DNA of 64,000 nt, taken from Castellaniella sp044508625 (lineage in GTDB: Bacteria; Pseudomonadota; Gammaproteobacteria; Burkholderiales; Burkholderiaceae_B). The stretch lies in the NCBI GenBank assembly GCA_044508625.1, contig JBIQHJ010000006.1:61582-125581 (forward strand). Reading direction: 5' to 3'. This document shows, one piece after another, positions 57,489 through 64,000 of the stretch. The notes under the pieces were generated by a model. It saw only the letters and a list, made by a program, of their open reading frames with translations. It did not search any database and was not told the DNA's origin. The first letter of the stretch is position 1. Each line of letters begins with the position of its first letter. Both the position numbers and the translations under genes were made by a program.

Positions 57489-58324
57489 AACCCATCCGCA
57501 AAGCCGTTTTTCCCGTCGCCGGCCTGGGGACGCGCTTCCTGCCCGCCACCAAGGCGATGCCCAAGGAAATGCTGCCCATCGTCGACAAGCCGCTGATCCA
57601 GTACGCCGTCGAGGAGGCCCTGGCGGCGGGCATCACCGAGCTGATCTTCATCACCGGCCGCAACAAGCGGGCCATCGAGGATCATTTCGACCGCACCCCC
57701 GAGCTCGAGGCCGAGCTCGAGGCCAAGGGCAAGCAGCCGCTGCTGGACATGGTGCGCAACGTCCTGCCCGAGCACGTGAACTGCATCTACACCCGCCAGG
57801 CCGCGCCGCTGGGCCTGGGGCACGCGGTGCTGTGCGCCGCGCCCATCATCGGCGACGAGCCCTTCGCCGTCCTGCTGGCCGACGACCTGCTGGACGCGCC
57901 GGTCTCGGTGACGCGCCAGCTCGTGGACGCCGCCCATCGCCACGACGGCAGCATCCTGGCGATCCAGACCATCGCGCCCGAGGACAGCCGCAAATACGGC
58001 ATCATCGCGGGCACGCCCATCGACGAGCGCAACACGCGCGTCACGCGCATCGTCGAAAAGCCCGCGCCCGAGGACGCACCTTCCAACCAGGCCGTCGTGG
58101 GCCGGTACATCTTCGAACCCGAGATCTTCGATCACCTGCGCCGCACCCGCGCGGGCGTGGGCAGCGAGATCCAGCTCACCGACGCGATCGCCAGCATGCT
58201 GGACTCGCGCCCCGTATACGGCCACACCTACCAGGGCGAGCGCTACGATTGCGGCAATAAAGAGGGGTTCTTCCGGGCGACCACCGCCCTGGGCCGCAAA
58301 TACCACGGGCTGGTGCCGGACTGA
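57485..58324 (+). CDS. galU: UTP-glucose-1-phosphate uridylyltransferase
   Basis: This 279-residue enzyme makes UDP-glucose for surface polysaccharide. It carries the nucleotide loop AGLGTRFLPATKAMPKEMLP, then GLGHAVLCA, EKPAPEDAPSN and YDCGNKEGFFRAT. Its end converges on waaA. Confidence 0.96.
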   Translation: MKPIRKAVFPVAGLGTRFLPATKAMPKEMLPIVDKPLIQYAVEEALAAGITELIFITGRNKRAIEDHFDRTPELEAELEAKGKQPLLDMVRNVLPEHVNCIYTRQAAPLGLGHAVLCAAPIIGDEPFAVLLADDLLDAPVSVTRQLVDAAHRHDGSILAIQTIAPEDSRKYGIIAGTPIDERNTRVTRIVEKPAPEDAPSNQAVVGRYIFEPEIFDHLRRTRAGVGSEIQLTDAIASMLDSRPVYGHTYQGERYDCGNKEGFFRATTALGRKYHGLVPD

Positions 58325-58330
58325 TCGGAC

Positions 58331-58345
58331 GGCGGGGTTTCCGCC
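58331..58345. terminator. short hairpin between galU and waaA
   Basis: GGCGG-GGTTT-CCGCC lies between two convergent stop codons. Only five base pairs and no T-run, so it is at best a weak bidirectional terminator. Confidence 0.3.
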
Positions 58346-59680
58346 TCACGAGGCCAGCAGATCCTCGAGGCCGTTGACCACCCGCGCCACCGCCCCGGCG
58401 TGCTGGCGCACCCAGTAGCTGCCGGCCTCGCCCATGCGCGCGAGGCAGCGCGGGTCATCCAGCCATTGCAGGGCCCGCTGCACCGCCTGGTCCGCGTCGT
58501 CCACGCGCTCGATCGCGCCCGCCTCCAGGGCGTCGGCCACCGCCTGCTCGAAATTGCCGGTATGGGGCCCGACCAGCACGGGCAGCCCCAGCGCGCTGGC
58601 CTCGATGAAATTCTGGCCGCCTAGGGGCGCGAAGCTGCCGCCGACGATGGCGACCTGGCAGGCGGCGTAATACCAGGGCATCTCGCCCAGGGTATCGCCC
58701 AGCACCACCGACACGTCCCGGCAGGCCCGCACCGCCGACGTCCCGCCGTCGCCCAGTTCGATCAGCGCGGACCGGCGCACGAATGACAGCCCGGCCCGCT
58801 GCAAGTGGTCGGCGGCCTCGTCGAAGCGCGCGGGATGGCGCGGGATCAGGTAGAACAGTACCTGGTCGCCCGGCTCGACGCCCTGCTGGCTCGCCCGCTC
58901 GATCTGGTGGCGCATGGCCTGGACGAACAGCGCATCCTCGCCCTCTCGCGTACTGGCGATGGCCACCGTCTTGCGGCCCACGCGCGCGGCGAAGGCGCGG
59001 CCGCGGGCGACGCGCTCGGTGTCCAGGCGGACGTCGAACTTGAAATTGCCCGAGACACGGACGGCGAGCGCGCCGGCGCGCTCGAGGCGCCCGGCGTCGC
59101 GCAGGGATTGCGCGTACACGGCCTGGAAGCGGCCATAGGCCTCGCGCATGATCCGGCCCATGCGCAGGCTCCGGCGCAGGGAGGCATCCGACATGCGCGC
59201 GCTGGCCAGTATCATCGGCACCCCGGCGCTGGCGGCCGCGTGGACCAGGTTGGGCCAGACCTCGCGCTCGATCAGCACCCCGGCGCGCGGCCGGTGACGG
59301 GCGATGAAGCGGCGCGTGGCGCCCGGGAAATCATAGGGCAGCCAGTCCTGGGCCAGCCGGCCCTCGGCGATGTCCACGGCAAAGGCGCGGGCCCCCTCCG
59401 CCCGCCCCGTGGCGGTCAGGTGGGTGAGCAGGACGCGGTGCCCGCGGTCGAGGACGGCACGCACGAAGGGCTGCGCCGCGCGCGTCTCGCCCAGGCTCAC
59501 GGCGTGGATCCAGATCGCGCCGGGCGCGGGCGCAGGGCCCGGGAACCGGCCGAAGCGCGACGCGCCGCAGACCTCCCAGCGCCCGCCCGCCCTGCGCGCG
59601 CGCAGGGCCATCCACGCCAGCAGCGCGGGCGACAGGGCACGGATCAGCGCGGAATACAGGAATCGGTTCAAGCGTCCCAC
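58346..59680 (-). CDS. waaA: 3-deoxy-D-manno-octulosonic acid transferase
   Basis: This 444-residue GT30 glycosyltransferase adds Kdo to lipid IVA. An N-terminal membrane segment is followed by SLGETRAAQPFV (catalytic Glu) and IEREVWPNLVHAA, plus LGDTLGEMPWYYAACQVAIVGGSFAPLGGQN (58619-58711) in the C-terminal domain. The start is GTG at 59680 with no good ribosome site; a TTG a few codons later is possible. Confidence 0.95.
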   Translation of the reverse strand: MGRLNRFLYSALIRALSPALLAWMALRARRAGGRWEVCGASRFGRFPGPAPAPGAIWIHAVSLGETRAAQPFVRAVLDRGHRVLLTHLTATGRAEGARAFAVDIAEGRLAQDWLPYDFPGATRRFIARHRPRAGVLIEREVWPNLVHAAASAGVPMILASARMSDASLRRSLRMGRIMREAYGRFQAVYAQSLRDAGRLERAGALAVRVSGNFKFDVRLDTERVARGRAFAARVGRKTVAIASTREGEDALFVQAMRHQIERASQQGVEPGDQVLFYLIPRHPARFDEAADHLQRAGLSFVRRSALIELGDGGTSAVRACRDVSVVLGDTLGEMPWYYAACQVAIVGGSFAPLGGQNFIEASALGLPVLVGPHTGNFEQAVADALEAGAIERVDDADQAVQRALQWLDDPRCLARMGEAGSYWVRQHAGAVARVVNGLEDLLAS

Positions 59681-59856
59681 CCTCGAGAGAGGCCGTTCGC
59701 TTCATTTTATGGGGTTTTCCCGAGTTGAGGGCCCCTACGTCGATAGGGGCATCGGTCCGGGCGGCCGTCTCCCATCACCGCCAGGCGTGCCCGCGGCCAC
59801 GGCCGGCCGGACTCCCCGCCGGCCCGAGCAGCCGTGCTCCCGTGGCCTCTGGCCGG

Positions 59857-60810
59857 CTATCCCGCCAGGGCCTGCTCGATGGCATCGAGCACCTGGCGCG
59901 CCGTGGGGGCCTGGCCGCGTTCGCCCAGGCTGGCCGTGTAGGCGGGGCCCTCGAGCGGCGTGCGCACCGGCGTCGAGGCCTTGTAGATACCGATGGTCGG
60001 GCGGCCGAGCCCCGCGCTCAGGTGGGTCAGGCCGCTGTCCAGGCCCACCATCAGGCGGGCGCGGGCGAGCTGCCCGGCCACCTCGCGCAGGCTCATGCGC
60101 GGCAGGACGATGGCGTTCTCGCGGCCCCGGATCAGGGCCTCGGCGCGCGCGCGCTCGGCCTCGTTGCCCGCCAGCAGCCGCAGCGCCAGGCCGCGCCGCT
60201 GCAAGTCATCGAAGACCCGCCGCCAGTCGGCCTCCGGCCAGAGCTTGTCGTCGCGGCTGGCCGAGGGCATGATCACGGCCGCGTCCTCGATCGGCACCCC
60301 GTCCGTGAGGGTGCCCAGGCCGAAATCGGGCGGACCCTCGAAGGTGTAGCCGAAGGCCGCCGCGGCCAGCGTGCGCTGCCGCAGGACCGCGGGCTGCCAG
60401 AACTCGACCCGGTGGCGCACGTCGTAGAACAGCGAGGCGAGCGGCTCGCGCGCGGATTTCCAATCCAGGCCGTGGCGCACCCCGCGCGCCTGGCGCACCA
60501 GCCAGATGGATTTCAACAGCGCCTGCATGTCCAGGATCACGTCGTAGCTGCGCGCGCCGAGATCGGCGCGCAGCGCGGCGCGCTCGCGGCGCGTGCCGGC
60601 GTCCCACCAGTGCCGGCGCCAGCGGCGATGCGCCACGCGGATGACCTCGGACACGGCCGGATGCCACGAGGGAATCTCGGCGAAACTCTCCTCGGCGATC
60701 CAGTCGATGCGCGCGTCCGGCACGTGCCGGGCGATGTCCGACATGGCGGGCAGCATGTGCACCAGATCCCCCAGCGAGGACGTGCGGACGATGAGGATGC
60801 GCGTGGTCAT
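59857..60810 (-). CDS. waaC: lipopolysaccharide heptosyltransferase I
   Basis: This 317-residue GT9 enzyme adds the first heptose to Kdo. It carries ILIVRTSSLGDLVHMLPAMSDI, IMPSASRDDKLWPEADWRR and VGLDSGLTHLSAGLGRPTIGIY. It is upstream of waaA on the same strand with a 176-bp gap in which I see no feature. Confidence 0.95.
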   Translation of the reverse strand: MTTRILIVRTSSLGDLVHMLPAMSDIARHVPDARIDWIAEESFAEIPSWHPAVSEVIRVAHRRWRRHWWDAGTRRERAALRADLGARSYDVILDMQALLKSIWLVRQARGVRHGLDWKSAREPLASLFYDVRHRVEFWQPAVLRQRTLAAAAFGYTFEGPPDFGLGTLTDGVPIEDAAVIMPSASRDDKLWPEADWRRVFDDLQRRGLALRLLAGNEAERARAEALIRGRENAIVLPRMSLREVAGQLARARLMVGLDSGLTHLSAGLGRPTIGIYKASTPVRTPLEGPAYTASLGERGQAPTARQVLDAIEQALAG

Positions 60811-61077
60811 GGCGGGATTATATGCGGGCGGAAATGGAGTTCCGGGGCAGCCTTCCGCCCGTGAAAGCGAGCCCGGAGCCGAGCCCATGCAGGCGGAAAC
60901 GAGTGCGGGGTCGGGTCCCATGCCAGGGCAATCGGGCCCGGACCGGTCACGCGGAACGCCTGCGCCATGGGGCGCCTGTGGCTCGGAGCACCGTGCTACG
61001 ATCGCAAGGAACGGATTCCGGGCCGATCGCGCGCCGCCCGCCGGCCGATCGCGCGCGGCTCGTCTTTGGGAGGCGCC

Positions 61078-61605
61078 ATGCCCTGTTACGCCCTGGGGGA
61101 CCTGACCCCGCAGCTCGATCCCACGGCCTACGCCGCGCCCGGCTCCACGCTGATCGGCGCGGCCACGCTCGAGGCCCACAGCAGCATCTGGCCCGGCGCG
61201 GTGGTGCGCGCCGACAACGAGCCGATCCACATCGGCGAAGGCTCGAACATCCAGGAAAACGCCGTGCTGCACGTCGACCCGGGCTGTCCCCTGCGGGTGG
61301 GACGCAACGTCACCATCGGCCACCAGGCCATGCTGCACGGCTGCACCATCGAGGATGGCTGCCTGATCGGAATCCAGGCCATCGTCCTGAACCACGCCGT
61401 GATCGGCCGCCACAGCCTGGTGGGCGCCGGCGCCCTGGTCACCGAGGGCAAGGTCTTTCCCGAGCGCTCGCTGATCATCGGCTCGCCGGCCAAGGCCGTG
61501 CGCACGCTCAGCGACGAGGAGGTCGCCGGCCTCGCGCGCAGCGCGCAGTCCTACCGCGACCGCGCCGCGCTGTTCCGGCGCGCACTGCGCGAGATTCAAG
61601 ACTGA
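61078..61605 (+). CDS. gamma-carbonic-anhydrase-like hexapeptide protein
   Basis: This 175-residue left-handed beta-helix protein has hexapeptide repeats across residues 20-140. The three metal His appear in NAVLHVDP, IGHQAMLHG (two His) as in YrdA/CaiE-type gamma carbonic anhydrases. Whether it hydrates CO2 is not clear from sequence. GGGAGG is close before the ATG. Its stop directly abuts the stop of the convergent glycosyltransferase. Confidence 0.9.
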   Translation: MPCYALGDLTPQLDPTAYAAPGSTLIGAATLEAHSSIWPGAVVRADNEPIHIGEGSNIQENAVLHVDPGCPLRVGRNVTIGHQAMLHGCTIEDGCLIGIQAIVLNHAVIGRHSLVGAGALVTEGKVFPERSLIIGSPAKAVRTLSDEEVAGLARSAQSYRDRAALFRRALREIQD

Positions 61606-62652
61606 TCACAGCGCCTGGTACACGGCCAGGTAGGCGGACACCATCGCGGGCACCGAATAGTGGCGCGCCACGTGCTCGCGGGCGCGCCGCGCCATGGCGG
61701 CGGCCTCCTCGGGATGATCCAGCACCCGCGCGGCCTGTCTCGCCATTCCCTCGGCGTCCCCCGGCTCGCACAGCAGGCCGCGGCCCTGCGCCAGGGTCTC
61801 GAGGTGGCCGCCGACGGCCGTCGCCACCACCGGCACGCCCGCAAGGCAGGCATCCAGCACGCTGGTGCCCAGGGCCTCGAAGCGCGAACTGGACACGTAC
61901 ACCTGCGCCAGGGCCAGGAAATCCTCGATGCGCGGCTGGAATCCGGCAAAACGGTAGGCGTCCTCGAGGCCCAGCGTCCGGACGCGCGCACGCGCCTCCT
62001 CGCCCGCCGCGCCATCCGCCCCGCAATGCAGGCAGACCAGGTCCGGCCTCTCGGCCGCGAGGATCGCCACCGCCTCGATCAGGGTGCGGGGATCTTTCTC
62101 GGGACTGAGCGCCGCGGCCGTCAGCAGCACCGTGCGGCCCCCCAGCGCATGGCGCTCGCGCAGGGCCTCGACGGCCCGCGGATCCGCCGGCCGCGCCTCC
62201 ACGGCGCTGGGAATCACGCGGACCTCCAGCCCGAGGTCGCGGGGCGCGCGGGCCGCCGCCTCGCTGATCGCCACCAGCGCATCGGCCCGCGACCATTTCC
62301 AGCGCGTGCGCCCCGGATGGCGCTTGGGACCGAAGGCCGTGCGGCGGGTGAAGACCACGGGCCGGCGCAGGCACGGACGCAGGAACGCGAGCATGCTCAT
62401 GGCTTGCGCGGTCTGGGCGTGCAGGACATCGCAGCGCCGCGCATGGCGCAGCAGCCAGGCCGCCATGCCGGCGGCGCCCCTCACCTCATGGACGATGAAT
62501 CCCTCGGCGCGGGCGCCGCGGGCCAGCGGGGCGTCCGCGCGGGCCAGCAGCTCGGCCTCGTGGCCGGCCTCGCGCAGGCCGCGCAGGGTCAGCAGGGTCT
62601 GGCGTTCCCCCCCGCGCCAGCCGCGCTCGAGGTTGAGCTGCAGGATGCGCAT
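61606..62652 (-). CDS. GT4-type glycosyltransferase
   Basis: This 348-residue, two-domain GT-B enzyme opens MRILQLNLERGWRGGERQTLLTLRGL, has LTAAALSPEKDPRTLIEAVAIL and a C-terminal acidic motif SSSRFEALGTSVLDACLAGVPVVATAVGG (61815-61901) with EALG as the ExxxxxE region. A likely LPS core or other surface glycan transferase, given waaC and waaA nearby. It starts five bases after the glmU stop. Confidence 0.92.
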   Translation of the reverse strand: MRILQLNLERGWRGGERQTLLTLRGLREAGHEAELLARADAPLARGARAEGFIVHEVRGAAGMAAWLLRHARRCDVLHAQTAQAMSMLAFLRPCLRRPVVFTRRTAFGPKRHPGRTRWKWSRADALVAISEAAARAPRDLGLEVRVIPSAVEARPADPRAVEALRERHALGGRTVLLTAAALSPEKDPRTLIEAVAILAAERPDLVCLHCGADGAAGEEARARVRTLGLEDAYRFAGFQPRIEDFLALAQVYVSSSRFEALGTSVLDACLAGVPVVATAVGGHLETLAQGRGLLCEPGDAEGMARQAARVLDHPEEAAAMARRAREHVARHYSVPAMVSAYLAVYQAL

Positions 62653-62657
62653 GCGCG

Positions 62658-64000
62658 CTAGGTCTTGGACTTGCGCGCCGGGCGCTTCCAGCCCTCGACG
62701 GTCCTTTGCTCGGGCCGCGAGAGAGTCAGCGCCTGCGCCGGGGCGTCGCGCGTGAGCGTCGTGCCCGCGCCCAGCGTGGCGCCCCGCCCCACGCGCACCG
62801 GCGCCACGAGCTGGGTGTCCGAGCCGATGAAGGCGTCGTCGTCGATCACGGTCTGGAACTTGTTGACGCCATCGTAGTTGCAGGTGATGGTGCCCGCCCC
62901 GATGTTGACGCGCTCGCCGATGGAGGCGTCGCCCAGGTAGGCCAGATGGTTGGCCTTGGAGCCGCGCCCCAGGCGGGTTTTCTTGAGCTCGACGAAATTG
63001 CCGACGTGGGCCTGCGGGCCGATGTCGGCGCCGGGGCGCAGGCGCGCGTAGGGCCCGATGCGCGCCTCCTCGGCCACCCGCGCGCCCTCGACGTGGCTGT
63101 AGGCCTCGAGCCGCGTGCCCGCGCCGATGGTGGCGTCCCGGATCACGCAGTGTGGGCCTATGCTCGCCCCGTCGGCCAGATCCACCTCGCCCTCGAACAC
63201 GCAGCCGACGTCGATGAACACGTCGCGCCCGCAGCGCAGCCGCCCACGCAGGTCGAAGCGCGCGGGATCGGCCAGGGTCACGCCCTGCTCGAGCAGGCGG
63301 CGCGCCTGCTCGGCCTGCCAGATGCGCTCGAGCTCGGCCTGCTGGACGCGGCTGTTGACGCCGAGGGTCTCCCAGGGGGCCCCGGGCTGCGCATGGCCGA
63401 CCGCGACGCCGTCGGCCACCGCCAGCCCGACGATGTCGGTCAGGTAATACTCGCCCTGGGCGTTGCGATTGTCGATGCGCCCCAGCCAGTCGCGCAGCGC
63501 CGCCGTGGGCGCGGCCAGGATCCCGGTGTTGACCTCGGCGATGGCCCGCTCGGCCTCGCTCGCGTCCTTGTGCTCGACGATGCGCACGATGCGCCCGCCG
63601 GCATCGCGCACGATGCGGCCATAGCCGGCCGGGTCCGCCGGCGTCTCGGTCAGCAGCGCCAGCCCGTCGCCGCGGGCCGCCAGCAGCGCCGCCAGCGTCG
63701 AGGACTGCACCAGGGGCACGTCGCCGTACAGCACCAGGCAGGCGTCGTCCGGATCGCCCTCGAGCAGCAGGGGCAGCGCCTGCATGACCGCATGGCCCGT
63801 CCCCTGCTGGGGCTGCTGCAGGGCAAAGTGCAGGTCCTCGCCGGCATACGCCTCGCGCACGCGATCGGCGCCATGCCCGACCACCACCACGATGCGGTCG
63901 GGATCGAGGCTGCGCGCCTGGTCGAGCACGTGGCTGAGCATGGGGCGCCCGGCGATCGGATGCAGCACCTTGGGCAGGTCGGATTGCATGCGCTTGCCCA
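62658..64000 (-). CDS. glmU: bifunctional N-acetylglucosamine-1-phosphate uridyltransferase/glucosamine-1-phosphate acetyltransferase, 5' end missing
   Basis: The visible part starts inside the N-terminal loop (GKRMQSDLPKVLHPIAGRPML); about 13 residues lie beyond the right edge. The uridyltransferase domain carries QQGTGHAVMQALP and YGDVPLV, followed by a long left-handed beta-helix acetyltransferase domain (DGASIGPHCVIRDATIGAGTR, GNFVELKKTRLG, NIGAGTITCNYDGVNKF). It makes UDP-GlcNAc for peptidoglycan and LPS. Confidence 0.97.
   Translation of the reverse strand, partial: GKRMQSDLPKVLHPIAGRPMLSHVLDQARSLDPDRIVVVVGHGADRVREAYAGEDLHFALQQPQQGTGHAVMQALPLLLEGDPDDACLVLYGDVPLVQSSTLAALLAARGDGLALLTETPADPAGYGRIVRDAGGRIVRIVEHKDASEAERAIAEVNTGILAAPTAALRDWLGRIDNRNAQGEYYLTDIVGLAVADGVAVGHAQPGAPWETLGVNSRVQQAELERIWQAEQARRLLEQGVTLADPARFDLRGRLRCGRDVFIDVGCVFEGEVDLADGASIGPHCVIRDATIGAGTRLEAYSHVEGARVAEEARIGPYARLRPGADIGPQAHVGNFVELKKTRLGRGSKANHLAYLGDASIGERVNIGAGTITCNYDGVNKFQTVIDDDAFIGSDTQLVAPVRVGRGATLGAGTTLTRDAPAQALTLSRPEQRTVEGWKRPARKSKT

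Noticed and set aside
1..64000. CRISPR arrays, rRNA or tRNA genes
   Set aside because: No regularly spaced repeats, rRNA-like tracts or cloverleaf-like sequences were noticed; a tRNA scan was not possible.

Overview
The window reads as chromosome of a GC-rich betaproteobacterium, most probably Alcaligenaceae. The housekeeping order supports this: ahcY/metF, metK with two LpxL-type acyltransferases, dapF-DUF484-xerC, cobW-dksA-hslVU, lipB-DUF493-dat-dacC, birA-coaX-galU-waaA-waaC-glmU. This is the order familiar from Bordetella and Achromobacter. The NirK and NorSY-type denitrification genes suggest a denitrifying member such as Castellaniella, but that genus guess is weak. No rRNA, tRNA, insertion sequence, phage or CRISPR array was seen.

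Region 1 (1-4.5 kb): metF (cut by the window edge), a PF04020 membrane protein and ahcY form a minus-strand operon behind an S-adenosylhomocysteine riboswitch. Region 2 (2.5-11.1 kb): a minus-strand respiratory cluster of a tiny membrane subunit, norS (CuA subunit), norY (catalytic subunit without the usual active-site Tyr), senC, orf1, a second very divergent haem-copper-oxidase-like protein, and a three-module fusion of cytochrome b, 2Fe-2S ferredoxin and FAD/NAD reductase. It is preceded by an FNR/DNR-type box at the exact class II spacing. A heme-A-synthase-like gene diverges from it. Region 3 (11-17.7 kb): DUF1289, metK, two lipid A acyltransferases, a degraded CcdB toxin with a chimeric Phd/CcdA antitoxin, dapF, DUF484 and xerC.

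Region 4 (17.7-24.6 kb): a catabolic locus with two DUF202 proteins, an enolase-superfamily protein with altered active-site residues, an ornithine-cyclodeaminase-family ketimine reductase, a polar amino acid ABC transporter and a FadR-type regulator. Region 5 (24.6-29.9 kb): zinc homeostasis, with znuCBA, a perfect Zur palindrome, zur, a CobW GTPase with a His-rich loop, and a DksA that has lost three of four zinc cysteines. Region 6 (29.9-37.1 kb): hslVU, a CusF-like protein, a GNAT, a PduO-type adenosyltransferase, an AhpD-like protein, a class III aminotransferase, an RpiR regulator and a C45 acyltransferase/hydrolase. Region 7 (37.1-40.6 kb): nirV, nirK and a c5-type cytochrome with two further FNR/DNR-like boxes, then an enoyl-CoA hydratase.

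Region 8 (40.6-51.4 kb) is visibly more AT-rich than its surroundings and looks transferred. It holds a cytochrome P450, a 7Fe ferredoxin, a complete five-gene LIV-type ABC transporter, an FprA-type ferredoxin reductase, an M19 dipeptidase homologue lacking key metal ligands, and a LysR regulator. The natural reading is import and P450-initiated breakdown of a small organic, possibly N-methylated, compound, which is an apparently undescribed catabolic unit. Region 9 (51.4-64 kb) returns to core genes: lipB, DUF493, dat, dacC, a serine hydrolase, birA, coaX, a tiny membrane protein, galU, waaA, waaC, a gamma-carbonic-anhydrase-like protein, a glycosyltransferase and glmU (cut by the edge).
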